This document shows, piece after piece, positions 47,301 through 49,699 of a stretch of 64,000 nucleotides of DNA. Origin of the DNA: Latrodectus hesperus. Taxonomy: Eukaryota > Arthropoda > Arachnida > Araneae > Theridiidae. The notes below the pieces were generated by a model. That model saw only the letters and a program-made list of their open reading frames with translations, had not been told where the DNA came from and searched no databases. Positions within the stretch are counted from its first letter, which is position 1. Every line of letters starts with the position of its first letter. The DNA lies in the NCBI GenBank assembly GCA_037975125.1, contig JAJQOW010000015.1, positions 1,894,303 to 1,958,302 of the forward strand. Direction: 5' to 3'. Both the position numbers and the translations under genes were made by a program.

Positions 47301-47768
47301 TTAACTAGTAATTTAAAGTGCATCACTGTCCCAAAAATAGCTTGAAAATCTCAGACACCTTGTTCAAAAATTTCTGACAAAATAAATATATCATCAAGAA
47401 AAGCTAAAATTAGCACATTACCAAGACCATTCCGAAAATGATCTATCACTTTCTGGATGGTTGGTTGGGTTTTATGGCGCAATGTCCTATCACTCTCTAG
47501 AATGCAGCTTCATTACAAATAATCTTTCCATTACAAATGAAGAACAGTTAAATATCTCGATAAAGTCTTATAACAAATGAACAGAGTTAAACTGCCATAC
47601 ATTACTGGACTAAAGACAAGCAAGGAAATAATTATGCAATAGTAGGTAAGATTGATTATTTGATAATTTTAAACATTTTACCTTGCTCAATTCTTCTAAA
47701 TGAGCTTGACACAGTCCAACAGATAAACATTTTTCATACGCATCACAAGTGGCTTGTCCTTTAAACAT
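3698..47768 (-). CDS. TTC3: TTC3-like E3 ubiquitin ligase, N-terminal part, spliced (20 exons), truncated at left edge
   Basis: Twenty exons with AG/GT borders and compatible phases join into 557 codons without a stop. Residues about 204-275 form a TPR pair: WLEIGDDAYKKQNTDEAIEA, then NPYCVSALSQRAHVYLKMEK and a third helix ending IDPQHC. Residues 325-449 are an acidic, Ser/Lys-rich linker, probably disordered. Residues 450-557 are helical again (LKEASQTLLNG, SIAIFKEIINNY, YYAIGLSFYKLNR). This order, including FKEIINNY and YAIGLSFYKLNR, follows vertebrate TTC3, where a TPR block, a charged linker and a second TPR-like block precede a coiled coil and a C-terminal RING. TTC3 ubiquitinates substrates such as phosphorylated AKT; that role is family knowledge, and the RING is not in this window. 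A CHFCKVCCSGC cluster lies at residues 107-117. Many introns hold transposons. The homology was judged by eye; another TPR ligase is possible. Confidence 0.72.
3885..3965 (-). CDS. TTC3: TTC3-like exon 19, second helical block
   Basis: An 81-nt exon, phase 0 at both ends, acceptor TTTCTTCCAG, donor GTGAGTGA. It encodes IYLFKEWELVCIKYAYGFAY then CTSGGFE. Confidence 0.76.
4357..4510. repeat. SINE-like family with tRNA-type B box, copy 1
   Basis: Blocks in order: TTTGGTTTGTTTGCACC, GAGGGCTAATTAGATTAAAT, GTGGATTCTGAACG, then TTGGGATTCGAACCCATGA. The complement of the last block, GGGTTCGAATCCC, is a near-perfect RNA polymerase III B box. Other copies lie at 10,813, 20,036, 23,580, 35,900, 39,640 and 43,020. 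No tRNA fold is present, so it is not a tRNA gene. Confidence 0.55.
5122..5190. repeat. Perfect 31-bp hairpin
   Basis: Arms 5,122-5,152 and 5,160-5,190 are exact reverse complements around a 7-base loop, AAACCCT. The right arm includes the 3'-terminal motif of LINE family L1x (GGTTGGTAGGGTTTTAC). Confidence 0.9.
5424..5447. repeat. (TG)n microsatellite
   Basis: About twelve uninterrupted TG units inside the LINE remnant. Confidence 0.95.
6162..6296 (-). CDS. TTC3: TTC3-like exon 18, second helical block
   Basis: A 135-nt exon, phase 0 at both ends, acceptor TTTTACAATAG, donor GTAGGTTT. It encodes EEKGNKCKELFSSLKEASQT, LLNGCGPLAIRHFDIALQII and KDIPD. A donor four bases downstream would put a stop into exon 19, so the upstream GT was chosen. 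It resembles the ALLEQR..AAQAFTELLNGL region of TTC3. Confidence 0.75.
6758..8295 (-). mobile_element. Decayed hAT transposon (ZBED5/SCAND3-like transposase)
   Basis: The left end CAGTGGTTCCTTAAC is the canonical hAT terminal repeat type, and the right end GGGAATTAGTG is a diverged partner. The flanking octamers ACATAGAC and TTCTAGAT match poorly. The minus strand between them carries, with stops, LDVLHSDFNQRFDDNL and EWILNPFSSVNTEVPQL, which match the QFNDRF...NPF segment of ZBED5/SCAND3-type transposases. It sits in the intron between TTC3-like exons 18 and 17. Confidence 0.7.
8340..9195 (+). pseudogene. Tc1-like transposase pseudogene
   Basis: With several frameshifts and stops, the plus strand reads EHQFWTTNNWEQILFSDKSQ, then RIWKEHIG, DRSDLMACAGIVANRHTNLH and VFDTGTLTDQRYRDEI. 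These match the W..vlFsDESrF and W.gI...gRtdLhv...GtLTa.rYrdeI blocks of Tc1/mariner transposases. The N-terminal helix-turn-helix region is poorly preserved. No terminal repeats were identified. Confidence 0.8.
9221..9246. repeat. Poly-T tract (26 T)
   Basis: Uninterrupted T run just after the Tc1-like pseudogene. It could be the complement of a retroposon poly-A tail, but no retroposon body is recognisable beside it. Confidence 0.9.
9643..9690 (-). CDS. TTC3: TTC3-like exon 17, linker, symmetric
   Basis: A 48-nt exon, phase 0 at both ends, acceptor TATATTTCAG, donor GTAAATTT. It encodes TKKDRTSMDFSQKMTE. Confidence 0.62.
9835..9930 (-). CDS. TTC3: TTC3-like exon 16, basic linker
   Basis: A 96-nt exon, phase 0 at both ends, acceptor CTTTTTTAG, donor GTAAGAGT. 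It starts IKEEKSEVSFTNY and then becomes basic, KKKSASGKRSRKNSTS, which could serve as a nuclear localisation signal. Vertebrate TTC3 also has a Lys/Arg/Ser-rich stretch here. Confidence 0.65.
10813..10880. repeat. SINE-like family, partial copy
   Basis: It carries the 5' block GGTTTGTTTGTTGCTCAACG followed by TTTTTTACACTC, as in the other copies. A B-box-like piece, AAGTGGGAATCAAA, lies about 480 bases to the left at 10,335 and may be a separate fragment. Confidence 0.4.
11390..11675. repeat. Dispersed repeat family R3, copy 2
   Basis: It matches 2,180-2,490 in block order: AAATCACAGAATTTGGTATA, GAAGCTTTTACATTTTTAGA and CATAAGATCTTAATGTTC. Confidence 0.45.
11800..11990. repeat. Dispersed repeat family R4, copy 1
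   Basis: Shares TTTCAAGGAG, AAATTCCAG and CCAGGAGTTGTAAAAACC with 32,090-32,290 in the same orientation. The function and class are unknown. Confidence 0.4.
12290..12485. repeat. Dispersed repeat family R3, copy 3
   Basis: A further copy near copy 2: TATGCATTATATATACTAGG, GCTAAAGAAAG and ATTTTTAGATTAATTTGAC. Copies 2 and 3 could be a local duplication. Confidence 0.4.
12850..12903 (-). CDS. TTC3: TTC3-like exon 15, linker, symmetric
   Basis: A 54-nt exon, phase 0 at both ends, acceptor TATTTTAG, donor GTTAGTAT. It encodes EEQSSVKLEENTSQSSMH. Confidence 0.6.
13882..13935 (-). CDS. TTC3: TTC3-like exon 14, linker, symmetric
   Basis: A 54-nt exon, phase 0 at both ends, acceptor GTTTTCTAG, donor GTAAATAC. 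It encodes DVPELSDASSKSAASDSE, a Ser/Asp-rich stretch of the kind phosphorylated by CK2 (inference from composition). Confidence 0.62.
14566..16315 (+). pseudogene. SCAND3/ZBED5-like hAT transposase pseudogene
   Basis: From MAVKKESFQKITL the frame reads, with many breaks: a BED-type finger (CVICIKVLSNDSMNPNRLER, H); the catalytic-type segment SCDESTDILNCAQLLIYV and EHCTDGPPAMIGVRSGLAKK; the insertion landmark STHCVIHRRALASKTLP; VNCIKSSALNSGSVTLLYED; and the C-terminal SSLKDDFHLLTLKNFW with RIKQLVQ-type ending. Order and spacing match the family. Multiple stops make it non-functional. Confidence 0.85.
16855..16985 (-). pseudogene. hAT C-terminal dimerisation domain, out of frame
   Basis: The minus strand reads GELKFKRLSQVMLAVLTIPH then SNSKCERVFSQVRKIRTDFR, the conserved LTIPHSNA.CERVFS core of hAT dimerisation. 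It is cut from the 600-codon frame by a stop and by a 26-bp tandem duplication: CTTGAATTTTAGTTCA occurs at 16,967-16,982 and at 16,993-17,008. Confidence 0.85.
17023..18825 (-). CDS. hAT transposase, long open frame lacking its C-terminal domain
   Basis: 600 codons without a stop. Numbering from a GTG at 18,825, C19-x2-C22...H39-x5-H45 forms a BED/TTF-type zinc finger inside FCTWCRADISISHGGKRDIL. D148 (CVATDGSND) and D215 (ALSSDNAPVMIG) fit the first catalytic positions of the hAT RNase H fold. C245-H246 (CFCHLINLAAEK) and STRWLSVGK at 302-310 mark the insertion region. The frame is open upstream through KPKRYYQQFKDDY, so the natural start is 5' of this GTG; there is no ATG before the upstream stop. 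A TAG after DVQWSAVG cuts off the dimerisation domain, which survives next to it in another frame. It could still be transcribed as part of the host intron. Confidence 0.85.
   Translation of the reverse strand: MKSFSYITKSRLGSSHAFCTWCRADISISHGGKRDILLHSETSKHKEASKTVQSNQKINASFFGFSNDDSAINAECFFTAFLIEHNLPMNCSDHAGKLFRKMFPDSNIAKNYGCARTKTSAIVKEMSIKDSSSIVDILKSSPFCVATDGSNDIDSKLYPIVVTFYNPLCHQIKNALLCVPPLKGDATGANIGNLLINELISRSIPISNCVALSSDNAPVMIGNKAGAASVLRQHNKNIVVMGCFCHLINLAAEKSAACLPFKIDEVLVDIYYYLQKSSKRKDRLKVQEFYETDVKKVLKHVSTRWLSVGKCLSRIIQQWQPLVTFFKEEAMKKNEVTPLSFYTIPSVKPTSDTADDAKKLKIESKKSFQNCKRKFLRELSSGSSSKVNVVSREERLFYFFSLSDLNKVFCLFLSYTVPIFEKANVKLQSADPQIHLLKSLMLDLYREILLKFVKPGIIKLSSDILQVQYHDKNNQKGDVDLLIGNATLKAVEGLSVDSKNTFYERVWLYFATACDYMLNKFPFSSEILHHAEVAQISNFENASFSSIKYFIQKFPVFLFGEMNDDGIDVFQAEFCEFQAFHIPEHIISETRIDVQWSAVG
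20036..20090. repeat. SINE-like family, 5' fragment
   Basis: TTTGTTTGTCGCTCAACAATC then TTTTACACACGAAAGCTA match the 5' block of the SINE-like family. The rest is missing; an AT-rich simple repeat follows. Confidence 0.4.
20453..20491 (-). CDS. TTC3: TTC3-like exon 13, linker, symmetric
   Basis: A 39-nt exon, phase 0 at both ends, acceptor TAAATTTAG, donor GTAAGTAA. It encodes GLPDHEGPDSGTE. The nested hAT lies in the intron just downstream of it. Confidence 0.6.
20887..20929 (-). CDS. TTC3: TTC3-like exon 12, linker
   Basis: A 43-nt exon, acceptor GTTTTGTAG, donor GTAATAAT. It encodes LSDVVDFENEDSKVK, strongly acidic, and returns the frame to phase 0. Confidence 0.6.
22722..22761 (-). CDS. 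TTC3: TTC3-like exon 11, start of acidic linker
   Basis: A 40-nt exon, acceptor ATTTTCTTTAG, donor GTAAGTTT. It encodes GDIKDKSLNKETA. The phase is 1 in and 2 out, matching exons 10 and 12. Confidence 0.62.
23580..23705. repeat. SINE-like family with decayed B box
   Basis: GGCTAGTTAGATTTAATC, GTGGATTCGGAATC and AAGGTGGAAATCAAACCTAC follow the order of copy 1. The B-box block is mutated (GGAAATCAAACC for GGGATTCGAACC). Confidence 0.5.
24541..24562. repeat. (AT)n microsatellite
   Basis: Eleven AT units within an intron. Confidence 0.95.
24903..25217. mobile_element. Long-TIR MITE, about 315 bp
   Basis: The left arm, from GTTGTAGTGATCATACATTG through CTACCTATATGAAAGTGATC to CACTATAACTTATACTTT near 25,033, returns inverted in 25,121-25,217 with few mismatches (for example CATTTGTGTA-ATAAAAGAATTACT). 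The centre of about 85 bases has no coding frame. Flanks CATTTAA and ATTTTAA could be a degraded duplication. The superfamily is not identifiable. Confidence 0.75.
25588..26740 (-). mobile_element. RNase H-bearing LINE remnant (family L1x), copy B
   Basis: It begins at its 3' end with GTTGGTTGGGTTTAATGGTG and follows copy C (43,762-45,580): an A-rich 3' region, AAAAAGGTTTTCATAAGGTG, GGTGAGATATGGGAAAATGG, then the RNase H N-terminal block at 26,480-26,740 (GTAGCCAACATGTCCTACTG). No open frame remains. Confidence 0.6.
27267..27414 (-). CDS. TTC3: TTC3-like exon 10, helices after the TPR pair
   Basis: A 148-nt exon, acceptor TTTCTTTCTAG, donor GTGAGTGTG. It starts AYIILSSSLTKQHLVSISHK in phase 0 and ends EYRKLVEIEKSSLS. 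It matches the position of the capping helices after the TPRs in TTC3. Confidence 0.74.
27430..30690. other. Intron 9 of the TTC3-like gene
   Basis: AT-rich intron with no conserved frame, terminal repeat or known repeat that I can see. The short open frames near 28,163 and 29,700 are low-complexity and look like chance. Confidence 0.6.
30698..30815 (-). CDS. TTC3: TTC3-like exon 9, TPR motif 2
   Basis: A 118-nt exon, acceptor TTCTCTTAG, donor GTTTGTTC. It encodes PYCVSALSQRAHVYLKMEKF then KLAQLDSYVALMIDPQHCS. The pattern (P...A...RA..YL.....ALxDS..A..ID) is a clear TPR that follows the exon 8 motif without a gap. Confidence 0.8.
30907..31004 (-). CDS. TTC3: TTC3-like exon 8, TPR motif 1
   Basis: A 98-nt exon, acceptor ATTTAG, donor GTAAGT. 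It encodes KESEKWLEIGDDAYKKQNTD then EAIEAYTAALKY. The spacing of W/L-G-A-Y-A-Y is the TPR signature (helix A G..AY, helix B A...Y..AL). A second GTAAG-like site is four bases away, but only this donor keeps the frame. Confidence 0.8.
31759..31790. repeat. Short hairpin, 13-bp arms
   Basis: AAATCTAAAGAGT and its exact complement are separated by AAATAA. Confidence 0.85.
32090..32290. repeat. Dispersed repeat family R4, copy 2
   Basis: CAAGGAGTTTTAAAGAATTA and CCAGGAGTTGTATAAACC match 11,800-11,990. Confidence 0.4.
32360..32389. repeat. (AT)n microsatellite
   Basis: About 15 AT units just downstream of TTC3-like exon 7 in the direction of transcription. Confidence 0.95.
32410..32483 (-). CDS. 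TTC3: TTC3-like exon 7
   Basis: A 74-nt exon, acceptor GTTGACAG, donor GTAAGTTC. It encodes RNMTIKTRLNQALSELSVEL then HNIS, an amphipathic helix directly before the TPR block. Its position matches the helix before the first TPR in vertebrate TTC3. Confidence 0.7.
32576..32640 (-). CDS. TTC3: TTC3-like exon 6
   Basis: A 65-nt exon, acceptor TAATTTTAG, donor GTGAGTTT. It encodes DNFKGYEAGFIKFCYVVVLL, a helix that ends in a hydrophobic run. The phase is 2 in and 1 out. The run is too short and too embedded in a soluble family to call a membrane segment. Confidence 0.68.
32785..34332 (-). mobile_element. Decayed hAT-like element
   Basis: The left end TAGTGGATAAAAAAATTCAG and the complement of the right end, GTAGTAAAATCAGAAAATTC, are similar inverted ends that continue into AGGAT and AGGACAAA blocks. 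Within, the minus strand reads KTLSGNVAPECGFSVNNILI then MCKKEFVANLVMKVIKS, resembling the LSHGNAxVERGFSVNN dimerisation core of one hAT-type lineage. Stops interrupt it, and no target-site duplication was resolved. It lies in the intron between exons 5 and 6, whose splice sites are outside it. Confidence 0.5.
34417..34553 (-). CDS. TTC3: TTC3-like exon 5, second half of cysteine cluster
   Basis: A 137-nt exon, acceptor TTTGTAG, donor GTAATATT (weaker than its neighbours). It begins VCCSGCLFMTGQRSKSSHHE and ends DIGHFNPLL plus two bases, which complete a Gln codon with exon 6. Confidence 0.68.
35407..35442. repeat. Perfect 36-bp palindrome
   Basis: Self-complementary without a loop; each half is AAATCTTTTATGAAATAA. 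Confidence 0.9.
35473..35526. repeat. Hairpin, 18-bp perfect arms
   Basis: ATAAATAAAATCAAATGA at 35,473-35,490 returns inverted at 35,509-35,526 across an 18-base loop. It is only about 30 bases from the 36-bp palindrome. Confidence 0.85.
36216..36235. repeat. (CA)n microsatellite
   Basis: Ten CA units ending about 40 bases before the 3' border of exon 4. Confidence 0.95.
36277..36376 (-). CDS. TTC3: TTC3-like exon 4, first half of cysteine cluster
   Basis: A 100-nt exon, acceptor TTATTTTAG, donor GTAAGAAA. It encodes DKTADELSSQNSWED, then a hydrophobic helix, and ends TLCHFCK. The cluster C-x2-C continues across the junction into exon 5. Confidence 0.7.
36909..36998. repeat. Foldback, 24-bp perfect arms
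   Basis: Arms 36,909-36,932 and 36,975-36,998 are exact complements around a 42-base loop. This is the size and form of a small foldback element. Confidence 0.85.
37752..37869 (-). CDS. TTC3: TTC3-like exon 3
   Basis: A 118-nt exon with acceptor TTTCTTGCAG and donor GTAAGTG. It encodes a basic-hydrophobic stretch, ALLYIRLRILDPFLFSKPFV, then FEKMKTLVARSGFFK. The phase is 1 in and 2 out. The minus frame stays open beyond the acceptor by chance. Confidence 0.68.
37900..39600. other. Intron 2 of the TTC3-like gene, part
   Basis: AT-rich sequence with no gene or recognisable element in this part of the intron between exons 2 and 3. Confidence 0.55.
39640..39785. repeat. SINE-like family, copy with decayed B box
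   Basis: TTTTTGCACACGAGGGCTAA, TTAGATTGAACC, GTGCATTCTGAAAC and AAAATGGAAATTTAACCAC follow copy 1 in order. Confidence 0.5.
41430..42270 (+). pseudogene. LINE-derived RNase H remnant
   Basis: The plus strand reads EYLRQLALEIIDTIPCDALQ, then TNGSMGNGAILGSRVFVKKE (family pattern YTDGS...GSGVF), VRNPDNCSVFHSKLIAI (family E in place of K) and, after breaks, FQWVPVHVEVYGNEIADGLA, the QWxPxHxxxxGNExAD signature. Later frames keep a decayed cysteine-rich tail. It is broken by several stops and is antisense to the host gene. This is the RNase H domain that ends ORF2 of I/R1-type LINEs. Confidence 0.8.
42841..42868 (-). CDS. TTC3: TTC3-like exon 2
   Basis: A 28-nt micro-exon between acceptor ATTTCAG and donor GTAAGTAA. 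It encodes DRNVTDPQE plus one base. Phases agree with exon 1 (0) and exon 3 (1). So short an exon is less certain than its neighbours, but without it exons 1 and 3 are out of phase. Confidence 0.55.
43020..43160. repeat. SINE-like family, partial copy with B box
   Basis: AACAAGATGGGATTTGAACCCGAATG retains the B-box block (one change from GGGATTCGAACC); CACTTTAGTCATTTTAGG before it does not clearly match other copies. Confidence 0.4.
43762..45580 (-). pseudogene. RNase H-bearing LINE remnant (family L1x), copy C, best preserved
   Basis: Reading 5' to 3' on the minus strand: AAWCAENGHTL and VNEIKFLGIIFDQKLTF (reverse transcriptase thumb, about 45,540-45,400), a decayed LEQ..ALR...RTSP connector, VFTDGYKTVGHVGCGVFINN (RNase H start, about 44,790), GFCWILSHVDLDGNEKGNAD (RNase H active-site block, about 44,450), an A-rich 3' region, and the 3' terminus at GTTGGTTGCTTGGGTTTTAT. 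Stops and shifts interrupt every domain. It resembles I-type LINEs. Confidence 0.78.
45590..47456 (-). pseudogene. Ty3/gypsy retroelement pol remnant
   Basis: On the minus strand, from right to left: QKVIDHFRNGLGNVLILAFL then DDIFILSE (reverse transcriptase active site, 47,370-47,456); LQKCSLFRKYIQNFAEIS (connection); EHYYSMTEREALAVVW (RNase H, about 46,900); LTGWHAQWSFEIQPEC and PEKNVADMFH (RNase H end, 46,700-46,800); and a decayed integrase with FMRYGIHYRIINDNGLQF-like sequence ending RDLKPCCVILVGDNYTNCRL and FAMNITICDITNHAPS (about 45,750-45,920). The order is that of a gypsy pol gene. Stops occur in every domain, and no LTRs were found. Confidence 0.78.
46360..46439. repeat. Hairpin, 34-bp arms, two mismatches
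   Basis: Arms 46,360-46,393 and 46,406-46,439 pair across a 12-base loop (core TCTTTTTCTCCATAATGA). It lies inside the gypsy integrase remnant, so an inverted local duplication is likely. Confidence 0.85.
47457..47486 (-). mobile_element. 30-nt LINE L1x 3'-end fragment with flanking direct repeats
   Basis: The fragment GGTTGGTTGGGTTTTATGGC plus a few bases is the 3' terminus of family L1x. It is flanked by CTATCACTTTCTGG (47,443-47,456) and CTATCACTCTCTAG (47,487-47,500), 12 of 14 identical. It therefore looks like an extremely 5'-truncated insertion into the gypsy remnant. Confidence 0.65.
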
Positions 47769-47773
47769 GATTT
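47682..47773 (-). CDS. TTC3: TTC3-like exon 1 (putative start)
   Basis: Acceptor TTTCATTGCAG and donor AAG|GTAAAATG bound a 92-nt exon. The ATG at 47,766-47,768 lies five bases after the acceptor and opens MFKGQATCDAYEKC, ending HLEELSK at phase 0. The acceptor implies an upstream exon. It may be untranslated, or it may supply a further start: the frame GAA-ATC-ATG stays open back to the acceptor in phase 1. Confidence 0.65.
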
Positions 47774-48149
47774 CTGCAATGAAACAAACTAAAATTTTTT
47801 ACACATTTGAAATACCTGCTACAAAATAGTAAAGCATAACTATAAAACATAAAAATGTAGTTCAAAAATTTTTCTAATCTCACTAGAAATCAATACCATT
47901 GTAATATATTATATAAACAATTTTATACATTTTGCATGAATAGTTATACAAACAAACAATAAAATGTAAAAACTAACAAAAAATAAAACTTTTTAAAAGT
48001 TAATAAAGTAAAATTTTATCGACTTTTAAAAAGAAATTATTTTAAGTATTAAGATTCATAACTGAATACTAGGTAGTTTGACTTTCAGCAATTTTATAAA
48101 AGTATTTATTTAAAAATTGATGTTTGTATATTCTTGATAATGATTATTT

Positions 48150-49650
48150 TGTTTTAATCCAAAGTATGATAGATAATATCTATCATGACATTGATGGTGC
48201 TAAATATGACTGGAAAGAAAACAGCAATAACCACATTACTCAAATCTGATCTGAAGGCAAATGGAAATAATACAATGATTATTTTCCATTTATCCAAGAG
48301 ATCAAATTTTGAACATGCAACAACTGCTGTTCCAAAAGTCATTCATATGGTCTAAAATATTTAATCATGCACAATTCTTCCATGATTTAAATGTTGATAT
48401 AGTGATAAGAATCGATGCAGAAATATACTGGTTGAGCATGGGAAAGATACTTTCTCTTTAATTTTCTTTAAGAGTACAAAAATTCCTGGAATCAAAAGGG
48501 AGATCTAGTGTTCAATGATAAGAACTAGTCCAACCTTTCTGAGCATTAGCAACTATTTTTCCATGAGAAGTCCAGAGAATATAGTGAACCTGACTAAAGC
48601 CATCAATAGCAGTCATGGATCCATTTGACTTCCTGGACACAACACCACCAATGATGGAGAATTCAATTAGAAATTTTACATATCTTGTTAATACTACAGG
48701 TTATTTGGTGATTTGAATTACTGCTCACTGAGAAAAAATGTTTATTCATAATCTTTATCACTGAATGCATTTGGTATAAAATATTCCTATACTAAAAAAA
48801 TTGTCTCCATTTTTCAAAATATGTAGAAATTGTGTATAATTCTACAGCATAGAGTTTTAACAATCATGCACAATATATTTCAAATTTGAAAGAGCAAATG
48901 TGAAATTTCAAAGAAAATGTTATTTCAATTTTAAACATAATTATATTTTAGTGTGAAAGTTATTGTGTTCTCCCTCAATTTCAACTAAAATTTCCACTCT
49001 AGACTGTAATATTTAATTATTTCATAAATTTGCCTTGTGATACATAACGTCTGTAAAATTAGTTTCTAATTATTTCTTTTGTAATTTTTTTGTAATGAAA
49101 TATTCAAAATTTTGATACTCTAAATCTAAAATAATGTGAGATTGCAAAGTTTAAAATTTGAGCTAGCACAAAAAAAAGGATTTTGAAAACTGTGTTATGC
49201 AAGGTCACCTAATGAGGTTAGCAAATTAATTGTGCAATGCTTGGATCAGATATTAAAATTGTTTCAAACCCATAACAAATTGTAGGATATTACCTTTTGC
49301 TCTACTAAAACTTGTCTTTGTTATGACTAGCAAGCAAAATATTAGGTTTCAGTAGATTAACGACCAACTTCATGTTTTTAAAGCATTGTATGATCTTTCT
49401 TGGCAAAATATTTAGCTACAACCCTAACCAGCACATTCTCTGTATCTCTTATAAAAAGAAAATTTGATCAACAGCTGTTGAATAACCAGGCTCATCACCA
49501 TACTTCCCTCACTATCAATAAATTGTGTTAAAGCTGCATGGTCGTTTTATCTCTATCAGCCCATCTAATCACTATAAGAACCTGCTTCTAGGTTTCTTAA
49601 AAGTTTTACAATTTATTATTTCCAGAATAATATAGCTGGTCAAAAAATAT
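48150..49650 (-). other. Unidentified decayed sequence, possibly retroelement-derived
   Basis: The base composition is less AT-rich than its surroundings, and minus-strand frames give fragments such as VVSRKSNGSMTAIDGFSQVH and MVMSLVIQQLL. They hint at a retroelement, but I cannot assign a domain. It lies upstream of exon 1. Confidence 0.25.
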
Positions 49651-49699
49651 TAGGTTGAAAAAATAAATATATTATTGAGAAAAAGAAATCCATTATAGA

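Noticed and set aside
48150..48720. Gypsy reverse transcriptase N-terminal half
   Set aside because: VVSRKSNGSMTAIDG faintly recalls the family, but the following blocks do not, and the host exon 1 would fall inside the element. Left unassigned.
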